DNA of 64,000 bases from Sipunculus nudus. Lineage: Eukaryota; Annelida; Sipuncula; Golfingiida; Sipunculidae. Numbering within the stretch: the stretch's first letter is position 1; each line of letters starts with the position of its first letter. A program made the translations under genes and the position numbers. The notes under the pieces were generated by a model. The model was given only the letters and a program-made list of their open reading frames with translations. It ran no database searches and was not told where the DNA came from. The stretch spans positions 32,628,019-32,692,018 of the forward strand of contig CM049306.1 in NCBI GenBank assembly GCA_026874595.1, given 5' to 3'. Shown here piece by piece: positions 46,161 to 56,732 of this stretch.

Positions 46161-47111
46161 TGGGTTAAGCAATGCGCACAGGTTTAAGTTTATTAATTTT
46201 AAGTCTATAAAAAAAGTTCATATTGTCCTCCCAGCATAAGATTCAAAATGTTTTCAATGGGGTTTCTTTCAAAGATTAAAAAACATTTTAACTGTGCACA
46301 TGTAAAAGCGCAAACCGTTTTGAAAGTGTTTTGAAATGTTTTCAAAATAGCTTTGAATTTGCCGTGTGGGTAGTGGGTGTCTTTAAGAATAGGTGGACTT
46401 TTTTTTGCTGTTTCGGAAAAAGAAATTATAAGATCATGCGGATAAACTGGACGACCATTAGATGTTTCTTGCGCTTAATACATTATCCACCAATTAGAGT
46501 CTATGTGGACACGGCATTTAATAACAAGACCTACGCAACATTGGTTAGGATAAGTTATTCCTTAATAAATTTTTGAAGCTACCGATCTGTTTTTTTTTTA
46601 AGTAATCCTAACGTGTGAATCTGTTAAATATGGGGGTAATGCATATTTTGTATTCCATGTTCAGTCAACAGCATTTAATTATAATAATTGGACTAGTAAA
46701 ATGTGGGCTATAGACATTAAGATATATGCGACAAACTTATTCAATTAATGCTGAAATTGTGTGGAGTGTGAACACCGTAGAAATGTTGGTTAAGGGGCAG
46801 TAATATGATATTCAGTATAATGTATTTAGTAAATACTGATTTTGACTGAATACTTCAGATATATGAAGATTGTTATATAAATTGGTATATGCGATACCGT
46901 TTTCATTAAATACGGATGGAGTGTGAACACCACTAAATTGTAACTTTGATCTCTATAAAACGGAATCCGAAAATATGTTCAGTCAGTACGGGTGGAAAGT
47001 ACACGACAATATAAACTAATTGAAGTTTACCGTATAATTACACTAAAAAGTTTTGAATTATAGTCGGTCATCTTCGGTTTCCAATTGAAAGACGACTCGT
47101 GCATATAGAGT
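46161..47111. other. Unassigned AT-rich stretch
   Basis: Short open frames only, none recognisable. Confidence 0.3.
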
Positions 47112-47681
47112 GCACTTGAAAGCGGACGGAAGTGTTTAGCTCGTTGAGCTTGCTTTTTTAGTGAAGCGGTTGGAACACCGAACATGTGCGCCTCCGACAT
47201 GGGTTAAAATCCGGGAACGGCCCTACATTTTCCCCTGAGCAAAATGTTTCCGTAACATATGGGGGCTCGTCCGGGATGACACCCAACTTTGTGGCCCGGG
47301 ATATGGTAGTTTGAAGTAATGGAGAAATTACGGCCACCTAGCCTGTTCTCAAAAAGTAAGACTTCTGATATAAATTAATCTTGTTCTGATAGCAGAACGC
47401 TCTTAAGAGGTGAATTAGCATACCTAGTGGATCCAGAGGAAGAGGTAAAAGTAAGTAAACATATAATGCATCCAACTGTAGTTGAACTTAGAAGATTAGA
47501 GTTACAAATACAGTTAGAAAAGGAAATGCAACGGGGTATATATTAGAGCGGAAAGAACTGTCTCGCTCGTGAAGCTTGCTTTTCTAGCGAAGCGATTGGA
47601 ACGCCGGAGATGTTCGCCACTTAAATGGGTTCGAATCCGGGATCGGCCAATTATATTTTCCCCTGAGCATAATGTTACCGT
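47112..47681 (+). mobile_element. Small LTR element with a gag fragment
   Basis: The 5' LTR (to 47257; its first bases are degraded) is followed by an exact tRNA-Pro-type primer-binding site at 47260-47277. The ~250-bp interior contains the 3' end block (gatagcagaacgctcttaag) and then, out of the usual order, a short gag coiled-coil-like stretch at ~47410-47525 (DPEEEVKVSKHIMHP...). The 3' LTR (47528 to about 47681) has box A TAGCGAAGCGA and perfect box B GGTTCGAATCC. This is a rearranged, non-autonomous copy. Confidence 0.8.
47260..47277 (+). promoter_or_regulatory. Primer-binding site, exact proline-tRNA type
   Basis: TGGGGGCTCGTCCGGGAT lies two bases after the LTR end CGTAACA. It is identical to the tRNA-Pro site known from gammaretroviruses. 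Confidence 0.85.
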
Positions 47682-48802
47682 GGGATTATTTAATTACAAA
47701 AATAGCGTATTCATTGCGATATTTGATCAGGTATTCGTTTGACTTCTGGTTGTGTAGTTTTCGCGCATACAGGTAAAACTTCCTTCTTTGTCTAAACGGT
47801 GAACACGAACGTATTAATAAATGTTTTTTCACACTGCGCTGATGCGAATACCGTTTTAATGAATTTGGTATGGAAACCACCTCCCAGATAATTTCACCTT
47901 TGCGGATTGCAAACGGATGAATACGGGTGTAGTGTGATCAGAACGCGGACAGTCAAACGGTTCCCGATACCGAATTAAGATAATATGGGTGCAGACAAAA
48001 TCCAGTTTAAATTTTGAACTATTGTATACATGAACATACTGTATATATTTATAACAAAACAAACTATTCTACATCTATCATGCATGCATGAATTTGCCAC
48101 TGGCTCCGCGATGGACATACGGTGTTTGCTGGTTAAATATCGAATATTAAATAATAAAAGTTTTAATTAATTTCTATGAAAATTTTTCAATTATATTCTA
48201 TACCGACCGTAGATGGAAAATAATTTCCGGCCAGTCTGAATGAGGATAAATTAATGCACTTGCGGAGGTATGCATACAGTGAGTATTTTCTGATCCTTTC
48301 AAAAGTGCTCGTATATCAGCTCAAGCGAATTTTTTACCTAAATATAATCCATTGAGACGATATTGGATTATATATCCCGTTCCTTAATAATTATAATTAT
48401 CTGTATTGTATTCAATAAATAATACACACCCAAAGAAACGTATCATTTGAAAACAAAAATGTCAATCACTAAATCACTAAAGAGCCTAATAGTCTGACTG
48501 AAAACATATAACTTAACTAATACATTTTCATTGTTCTGAAATCTGAGAACTTTTTACATCTAATACTTTAATGTCGTCATATGTTACACAACTGATGTGA
48601 CGATGCTATCATTTCTAACGATTCCAATAATAGACTGCAAACTCTGTGTAATATGTCTCCATGGTATTACAAATGTTAAAGAGAAATGTGATAATAATAT
48701 ATTAAAATATCACTATCAAACACCATCTCGTCTCATTAAAACAGGACATGGGAGCTCTTGTCTTCCGTGGCATAAAAATCAGTACTTACTACTCCTTTCT
48801 AT
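47682..48802. other. Unassigned AT-rich stretch between two small LTR elements
   Basis: Nothing recognised. Confidence 0.3.
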
Positions 48803-49249
48803 TGTTACGGGGTGACATAAAAGAAGACCAAACTGTTTCGCTAGTGAAGCTTGCTTTAATTGCTAGCGAAGCGGTTGGTTCGCCGGACTTGTGCGCCACC
48901 GACCTGGGTTCGACTCCGGGATCGGCCCAGGATTTTCCCCTCATTTATTTGCCTTCGTAACAAAATGGGGGCTTGTCCGACGTGACGGTAAAACTTTGTG
49001 GCCCAGGGAACAAGCTCACCAAAGTGTGACTCCTGGGATAATTAGTCTTGTTCTGATAGCAGAACGCTCTTAAGAGGGTGCGTGTTACGGGGTGACATAA
49101 AAGAAGACCAAACTGTTTCGCTAGTGAAGCTTGCTTTAATTGCTAGCGAAGCGGTTAGTTCGCCGGACTTGTGCGCCACCGACCTGGGTTCGCGTTCGAC
49201 TCCCGGTTCAGCACAGGTTTTTTCCCCTCAACAATTTGTCTTCGTAACA
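48803..49249 (+). mobile_element. Complete 447-bp TRIM-like LTR element
   Basis: The LTRs are 48803-48962 and 49083-49249. They share private changes (gaagaccaaactgtttcgc; an extra 'taat' before box A), so they are a true pair and rather young. The 120-bp interior holds a partial primer-binding site (48966-48983), the polyprotein C-terminal codons also found at 27710-27770, and the purine tract. Box A is at 48864 and box B at 48907 (GGTTCGACTCC), 43 nt apart, with TTTT at 48933-48936. The second LTR has a 6-bp duplication inside box B. No convincing target-site duplication is seen. Confidence 0.88.
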
Positions 49250-50034
49250 ATATACACCTACTGTACACCTCACTACCTTGGACTTGTTAATATTAAAGGT
49301 GCCCAATCATCTGCTTTTTGAAAAAGAATTTAGGTGATTCCCGGCTTCCTCTGTGCTTATATTAATGATCAAAAGGTAATTCTGTTTTTGAAAAATTCTT
49401 ATAAGGCCTTCGTGAAGGGTGTATGAACTTATTTATCAACAACATGTTTGAAAACACAGCATTGTTGACAAACAGGATAAACATGATACTCAAAGTGGTA
49501 GGTTGCATATGCAATTGGTAAAACGGTCACTTGTTGCAAAATGCCGTTTCCTAGGCTCTGGCTTATCTGACTTGCTGTCAGATGCCCTTGTTGAATTTGT
49601 TTTTATTTGTTTGGCCGGCCCCACATATGTAAACACATTAATATACAAAACAAGCAACCTTTATGCAGTGATATCCATGTCTTCTGTCTCAATTTTATAA
49701 AGGTTCCAAGGGACTACCTTTAGTTTATAAAGGTCCGATAGGTGATTGGGTCGGTTTAATAATATGAAATGTTTGCCTTTGACGAATGTTCACCAGCTTG
49801 GTTTTGACGTCTTATTTACGAAGGTTTATTTTTTCGATAATAATATATATATATATATATATATAATATTTATAATCAATTTCCATAGTTGCATGTTGTG
49901 GTACATTTTAAAATATTACCGTTCACTCTCACGATTCTATATGATTTTATTTAAATTCCATTGCCATTTGATGCCATGCTTATATTACAAAAGTATCTAA
50001 TGTCAGTATTAAACCACTTCAGAATTGTTTATAT
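49250..50034. other. Unassigned, with an (AT)n tract at 49844-49866
   Basis: Nothing recognised besides the microsatellite. Confidence 0.3.
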
Positions 50035-50255
50035 CATTTTTTTCCCGAGGTGCCATTTATGTTTTATTATTCTATTATATATTTCACTGAGCTGCTCATT
50101 TTTATTAACAACGGTTTAGGCCTACCTGCTTCTGTTCAAATTTTGCTCATTTTTTTCTGAGGTGCCATTTATGTTTTATTATTCTATTATATATTTCACC
50201 GAGCTGCTCATTTTATAAACAACGGTTTAGGCCTACCTGCTCCTGTTCAAATTTG
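50035..50255 (+). repeat. Direct tandem duplication, 112-bp period
   Basis: gaggtgccatttatgttttattattc...gagctgctcatttt...caacggtttaggcctacctgct.ctgttcaaat occurs at 50047 and again at 50159, differing at a few bases. Confidence 0.95.
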
Positions 50256-51045
50256 GCTCTGAAAACTTGGCACATTTACCGATGGTGTGCTTTTCCATGA
50301 CACATTGATTTTTCCTTGGAGCTTTTTTTAAATTGATGGCATAATTAATACCCATGCTCCCCACCTGTGCCCCTTTCTCCTTTGAAATTAAATCGATGAC
50401 ATAATGGCCGCCACGCATATCATGAGCGGTTCACGCCAATCTGGGGGCCCCTGTGGGATTTTTGTGTATTTGGCCATGACTGGAATTTTCCGATCTCTCT
50501 GATCCATTAATTTTATTTTCAGACAGAATTCATTACATTATTAGTTTTCCCGAATGGTATTGAATCTCACCCTTGGAGAAATTGATCCAGTGAATTCTCT
50601 TAAAAGAATGACTGAAAAACAAATGCCATGTCGAATCCCTGAGCTCAGTCGAATAAAGCTAAGGTTGGAAATGCACGGAATACTGAACTGGCATTCGGAA
50701 TGCATATAAATCGAAATTGACTTAATAAATAAGGTTAGAATGGGTGACCGAATAAGGAATGGCTACATGTAGCAATATTTAGAGATTCGTCATGCGACAT
50801 ATATAAGATATGTGTATACCAGTAGGAAAGGTACACATGAAGTCAATCAAACAGGCATTCCGCATTCCACGGTCCCCATGCCGTGAATGCAGAATACATG
50901 TATTAGCTTAATTTGACGGTCTGACTGGATGTAATGTACTGGATGGTTTGTTCTCAGATTTAACAGTTATATATCTCTTCGAAAGGCTGAGGCGGAATGT
51001 TCTGTAACAATTTAAAGTGCATTTTAAACTTGATTTTTGACATGG
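50256..51045. other. Unassigned stretch
   Basis: Nothing recognised. Confidence 0.3.
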
Positions 51046-51049
51046 ATTG

Positions 51050-51240
51050 TACGAATAGTTACTTTAACTAATCGAGACTCAGATGGTGGCGTTCGGTAGT
51101 GTCTGGAGTTGAAGGAAACCGGAGAACCCGGAGAAAACCACCGGGCTTGGACGGGCCGCAACAACATGCACAGCCCGCCAGGGATCGAACCTCGGTCGCC
51201 AAAGGACAGGGACGTGCGTATTACCACTCGACAGTCCAAG
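51050..51240 (-). mobile_element. tRNA-derived SINE, second family
   Basis: On the minus strand it begins cttggactgtcgagtggtaatacgc (box A region), has box B AGGTTCGATCCC at 51179-51190, and then ggtggttttctccgggttctccgg, a block that resembles conserved central domains of invertebrate SINEs. The 3' end is not clear. Confidence 0.7.
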
Positions 51241-51329
51241 CTTTTAGTTCACATGAATGACCGAAGAATACTGTGAATAAACTAACCAACCTGAAATCCT
51301 ATCCCGAATGGGGTTTCAGCTTCAACAAG

Positions 51330-51616
51330 CTTCTGTGGCTCAGGGGTAGAGCACAGAACTCGAAGAAAGGAGATCGTGTGTTCGAATCTCAGTCGAGGGT
51401 TTGAGATTTTTCACGTACGGCCCGCACCCTGGGTGAGCACTCTGCAGGCCGTGCCCAACGGCGGCCGTGTTTCACTCACAAACGAGTGCGCCTTTTGGGG
51501 ATTCCTCGGTGGTATGACCCAGCAACGGGGATGGTTACGCACCCAGGACCCGCAGGTGCAGTAGTCACCGGGCCTGGTTGAGGCCAGGATATAAAATGAG
51601 AAGAAGCGTGTGATAC
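51330..51616 (+). mobile_element. tRNA-derived SINE, same family as 21.2 kb
   Basis: The head ttctgtggctcaggggtagagc gives box A, GTTCGAATC near 51380 gives box B, and the body ccctgggtgagcactctgcagg...ggccgtgcccaacgg...ggtggtatgacccag...gaggccaggatataaaatgag...gtgatact matches the 21.2-kb copy. It has 33 extra bases within the body. Confidence 0.85.
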
Positions 51617-52190
51617 TCGTAGTAAAGTTACATCCACCAAAAAGGTGGTTTTAGCATGGTTTATGTCAAAGTGGTGTTCATATGTCCATTATGAACAGTA
51701 TCAAAACATTTTGATCATGTGTATAAAGGAGCGGACTGAGCATTAAAGATAGAGGAGACCATATATTAAGGCCAAAGGGGATGATATTCATAAGAGAGGG
51801 TTGAAAAAATTTTGTTTCAATACAACGGATTTAGTCACAAGTTTTGTGCAGATCCCTCATGAACGCTTTGAAACGTTTTATCGAACTTATTGTATTACAT
51901 GAACGCACTCGACTCTTCACGTACTATGTTTGCTCTTTTCATTTTTGCAACAGCTGGGCCTATTGTCGTTTTGTCAATATGAAGCGCACAGCTCTTTTGA
52001 ATTATCTGATTTACAAATAAACGGTTGTCGATTCTTTTTTCTGTGTATACCAATTAAATACCAACGGTGTTTATATATCAAACCAGGTAACTACCGTTCA
52101 AATTATCTCTCAAAAATATGCAACGCTCATTTCATTATTCCCATGCATGGGATAATGTGAACTTGATTTCCATTCCCATAATGTTTCCAT
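51617..52190. other. Unassigned AT-rich stretch
   Basis: Nothing recognised. Confidence 0.3.
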
Positions 52191-52191
52191 T

Positions 52192-52832
52192 AGGGCTGTG
52201 CGATATTATCGATATATCGAATAACAGTTTTCAAATATCGATATTTTTCGATATTATGTTTACGTGCTTGAACGGATTTTTTTACTTGTCGTAATAATTA
52301 TGTTTCTGTTAAAACCTTGACATCTTAATGGGTTAGGATTAATGACAGACATAAAATTAAAGGCGGAACCGTGTCTTTATAGTTGTTTAATGGGAAATTT
52401 CAAGTAGAAATAGATAAAAGGTCCGTTACAGAAAATGTGCATGTCTGCTAGATGACTAATTGGTATAAGAGAGGTATTTCATCATAATAATTAATCATTC
52501 ATTAATATTCTCTCACATATTATGATAACTGCAGGAAGATCAAGTGTCAACCTAAGAGTATTGTTGTTTAAGAACGACAACCTTGCGATGTGGTACACGG
52601 CTGTGATGGTGCATACAAAGTATCCCTCTCTGTGCAAAATCATATGCTAAATAACTATTATTTACAAAATTTTTAATAAATATTATATATATAATACAGA
52701 AAATACACATGGAAATACAAATAAATACACTTGTAAAATACAATCGAAGTATCACAATACGTTTTACAATACACTCTCACATACAGCAATATATTGCAAT
52801 ACGAAATTTGTAGGCGATACTCAGCCCTAGTT
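52192..52832. mobile_element. Possible MITE with 'agggctg.g..atat' ends
   Basis: The left end tagggctgtgcgatattatcgatatatcg and the right end cgatactcagcccta are imperfect inverted repeats, both rich in gata/tatc. Similar ends are common in animal non-autonomous DNA transposons. The interior is non-coding. Confidence 0.5.
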
Positions 52833-53386
52833 TCCATGAGCGCGTATATGCGTATGTGGTATGCAGGTGATCTAGCAGGTCTTCTTCTGTGGAGTGACGT
52901 CATTGTACCCCGAATCCCTGCGTTCACGCACACCATATACTAGTACGTGAAAATAGCTCCTGTTGCGATTTTTACGAATATATGCAGATACGCACACACT
53001 CTGATAGACACATGGAAACATGACAAAACCACATGAGCGATTGTTCATATACGCGTTCAAGGAAACACAGGGGGGGGGGAGTAATTGTTATGCTTACATT
53101 AAACCGTTCTTATATAAAACGAACAAAACTCAAATCTGCTCTTGACATCTCAAATTAAAAACATCACAAAATTTTCATTATATTTAAACCATTCTTACAC
53201 TAGACTAATTTTGCGCTCTGCATCTGTACATTTTATACGGGGATTTGGTCTAAAAAAACAATTTATTTATTATCAGTGTAAATTGTATAAAACCACAAAA
53301 TATTTGGTGTGTGTGTGACGGTGTGTGTATATGGGTGTGTTATAAAAAAGTTGTCCCAAGTTTGATTACCCTTCCACGCCAGCGAG
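52833..53386. other. Unassigned, GT-rich near 53310
   Basis: There are a G9 run at 53071-53079 and a GT-rich patch at 53308-53340. No gene was recognised. Confidence 0.3.
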
Positions 53387-53635
53387 TCATCCGCCGACTC
53401 TTGAAGATAAATTGACGCCACTGTTCATCTTATTATAGCTATGGTGTGTCATGGGCAAGTCAGGCGTGTACTCTTTAAGCAGTAGTATTTCGCTATCGTC
53501 GTGTAATATCTCCTTTGCTTTAACCGCTGCTTGTTCTGGCACGGTTTGTCGGCTTTCACAACCAAGGGCTGGCACAGAGCCAAAAATTGTACAACAGTTA
53601 GAGCTGGGTGTTGCTGAGTTCAAACTCGGGGATGG
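53387..53635 (-). other. Candidate exon of an unrecognised gene
   Basis: An open minus-strand frame of about 82 codons ends at TGA (53387-53389). It is preceded by TTTCTTTACCAG, a good splice-acceptor-like sequence, at its 5' edge. The translation (EPSPSLNSATPSSN... to ...MNSGVNLSSRVGG) is Ser/Glu-rich with protein-like composition but no known motif. Confidence 0.25.
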
Positions 53636-53649
53636 TTCCTGGTAAAGAA

Positions 53650-55245
53650 ATCTGACAGACCATGCTGCAAATTTGAAATTTCATCGATATTGGAATTCTT
53701 CAGATGTACATAGTGCTAAGCTTAACTAAGGATATAGAAAGAAAAGGCGGTTTTTTTCTGCGTAATGGCATAACTCGGTGAGCTACAATTTAACAAAGAT
53801 CAGATTATTTTTATTTTTATTATCCTGTTAATCTGAATTTTGAGTCATTTAATTCATGATTATGATTTTAACGATTGTGCTTAAGGGGTTAACTGGTACG
53901 GCAAACACAGCTGTACTAAGATGAACTGAGAAAAAAAAACAGATTTACAGTAACTAGCTAGAAGGCAGACAGTTTAGCCATGTCCGCAAGAACAAATACG
54001 GTGCTAATTGGTTCACAAATGTGCACATTTGAGGCAAAGGAAAATTTAATTCCGTTATGAATTTCATATTTAAGGTTTCCTCAGCTCGGATAAAATATAA
54101 ATAGGTGAAGAATCTTTAAAAATACATATATATTATGCTGATTAAGATTACCTCCAACAGTTATTGGATTGATTGAATTGTTCCTTTGTACCTAACCCAT
54201 TCATAAAATCCGCTCATAACGTTTTGAAGTAATGATATAAATATAACTTAGCCATAGATTTCATGAAGAAATTTCACTTTGAAAATTTATCTTAAATATT
54301 TATTGATAAATTGTACCCAGAATGTTTAAGCTTCAAAACTATGCCCTTACTAATACAAATAAATTGACAAATGTGACTCCTACTTGTCATCCAAACGAAT
54401 GGTCAATTACGATACCTTACGTTCATTTTATCGCTCTTGGCATTTCATATAAACCATTTATTTGGCCAGCGGTTTGCGGAAAGCGGTATGGGACACGCTG
54501 TTAAATGGAATTTAATGTGGAGAATTGGATTCTCATACCGTGCGCGGTTTAGCGAAGACGGGACCTAGCTCACTTTGACCTACGAATGCAGCCTGATCTA
54601 TCGGGTTTGGACATCACCAGACCCCTGCCGCCGTGTTATACCAAAGTTATATACAAAGTTTTGCTGCCTCAATCCGCTAACCGAATACCGCGCCAAGGAA
54701 ACGGTGTTTGCCAGATGTAATGTATACATAAAATTAATGGATTAATAACATATGATGGTTACTATAGCTAAGGTCTCCCTTTACGTTCTTAAATTAATGC
54801 ATGCATTTATCTGACATCTGATTTTTATCTAGTTTATAGATAGTGTACATCTTTTATATCTTGAACGCTATTATCTCATAATGTCTGGCTAAAATGATCA
54901 TATTTTATATTGCACAGTGCAACTATAAAAAGTGGAGTTTGTTTACGTTTTACTATTGCGACTTTGTATAAGAGTAAGCCAAACAAGCGCCGATCCCACG
55001 TATCACAGTCTGTCCGTTTAGTTATTATTCATTTGTTTATAACTTACAGGGGCTCTCCAAAATGGATGCCGGTCGTAATTCAAATACGTCAATCAAGAAC
55101 ATGTGGCGAAAATCAGATGAATCCGAGTATTTTTATTCAAATATATTCTCACCACCAACAACTAGTAACTTTCAACTTCCCCACATGTGCAATCAGCCAC
55201 CTTCAGTTACATTATGTTTATGTTTGTTTATGAATTAAAGTAACG
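53650..55245. other. Unassigned AT-rich stretch
   Basis: Open frames at 54322-54504 and 54910-55233 show no recognisable domain. Confidence 0.3.
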
Positions 55246-55249
55246 AGTA

Positions 55250-55480
55250 GGCCAGAAATCACATAAATTCTAAAAAATAAGGCAGGAGGAAACTGTGAAA
55301 CCTGTGTAATAAGACTACCTGTGACCAAAAGGTGTCTTAAACCACAGGTGGTCTTGTCAGACAGGTGGTCATTCAGACAGGTTCGACTTTAATAGTTCCG
55401 GCCAATTACCTCAAGAATGAGGTCAGGCAATACAACATCGGATAACTGAAAATCCCGTTAATCCTGCTGTAATAATAACG
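55250..55480. repeat. Possible mariner/pogo-type MITE remnant
   Basis: gaaacctgtgtaataagactacctg...ggtgtcttaaaccacaggtggtcttgtcagacaggtggtc has the stacked 'acaggtggtc' motifs seen in some mariner-like termini, and gttcgactttaatag at 55382 resembles a terminal end. No full pair was found. Confidence 0.35.
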
Positions 55481-55799
55481 TCTTGCGCACCAGATTTTAT
55501 TATTAGAAATGTAATGGTGATAATCATACGCGCGGATTACTTCTGTACTGTCGAACGTATGCAAATGGATATGATATCTCCGAGCAACTAGTAATTTTCA
55601 TTAAATCAGACATCAAACCCGTCTGTGTATGTTATAATATGAGCGAGGTTATGCTGCATAACCGAGGCTAAAGCATGAATTAAGGGGAATAATCCATAAC
55701 ATGCCAGAGCAAGGCGACACACCGTAAAACACTCTGTAATTTACATCTATAGTGTTTGTCTGGTAGCAGAAGGAATCAATGAACAAATGGTACCTTGAC

Positions 55800-56390
55800 G
55801 AAAGGAGATTTTAGAAACTTCAGTGCTTCTAGTTCATCTGTGTGCCATCTTTAGCGCCATTTCGCTATATCGCTTTTACATTCTTCAACGAGGACCGCAC
55901 TGTATCGTGCTATTAGGATGCAAATATTTTCATTATTTAGACAACGCCTTATGGCCTACAAGTCCCCTGTCACTTGATATAAACAAAAAAAATTCGTCAG
56001 CTTTAACTATACTTTCTAACAAAACCTACCATGTGCAAGAATTTTTTTTTTAATTCAGCATATTGGTACATCACTCTGCATGTTTGTTGAATTTATGACC
56101 GCATGAATACGGGTTACTGGACGACAACCAAGTTGTACACACGATATAGGAAATACATTGTTACCAAAGGGACTGATTTTCAGTTTGCGTTGTGATTTCA
56201 GCGTATTCTTTAGGGTTTAATGATCACTCTTAGCCTCCTGCTAAGATTATTGACTGTTTACCACGATATCAATGCAACAGGATGAGTGCAACTTGTGGTG
56301 AATTCACGTTATGGCTTGTATCACGACTCATGTTGGGTTTATCAGCCTACTGAGTCGTGTAATCACGGCTAAGCTGAGTATGGGTCATAA
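55800..56390 (+). repeat. Dispersed repeat family G, copy 3
   Basis: It shares caacgagg.ccgcactgta, actttctaacaaaacc, gttgaatttatgaccgcatgaatac, and ccacgatatcaatgcaacag.atg with the 34.3-kb copy. Confidence 0.7.
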
Positions 56391-56457
56391 TGTTTTTTTT
56401 TTGTGTGTGTATGAAAAGAAAGAATTAAAATAACGAATTTTTCAACAAATAAAACAC

Positions 56458-56463
56458 TTTATT
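56458..56463 (-). promoter_or_regulatory. Candidate polyadenylation signal of the GPCR gene
   Basis: AATAAA on the minus strand lies about 270 bases beyond the GPCR stop codon. A second AATAAA at 56719-56724 is only about 9 bases past the stop and is a less likely end. Confidence 0.4.
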
Positions 56464-56732
56464 ATTTGCAAGCAGTTGAAGAAGAACTAACCTTCATGCA
56501 TGTGCAAGGCTGTACAACGTATGTGTCCTGTGGTATACTAACCGGCACTTGTGAGTTCTGGTATATCACAAAATGAAATGATAAGGTCATGATGTATTGC
56601 AGTCCACACTATCTGTTTTAACAAACAGAAAACTGCATCAGTTTCCTCAGTGATGCACCGGAGTTCTCTCTTTTTTATGATACTTTATCGGCTGCGCTAT
56701 CATTTTATCATACAGCTGTTTATTGAGTAGCT

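Noticed and set aside
48748-49321. Short open frames containing 'RGDIKEDQTVSLVKLALIASEAV'-type text (partial)
   Set aside because: They are translations of the non-coding LTRs at 48803 and 49083, repeated because the LTRs are repeated.
55048-55101. Possible first exon on the minus strand (ATG to GTAAGT)
   Set aside because: Only 18 codons, and both an ATG and a GTAAGT are expected often by chance.
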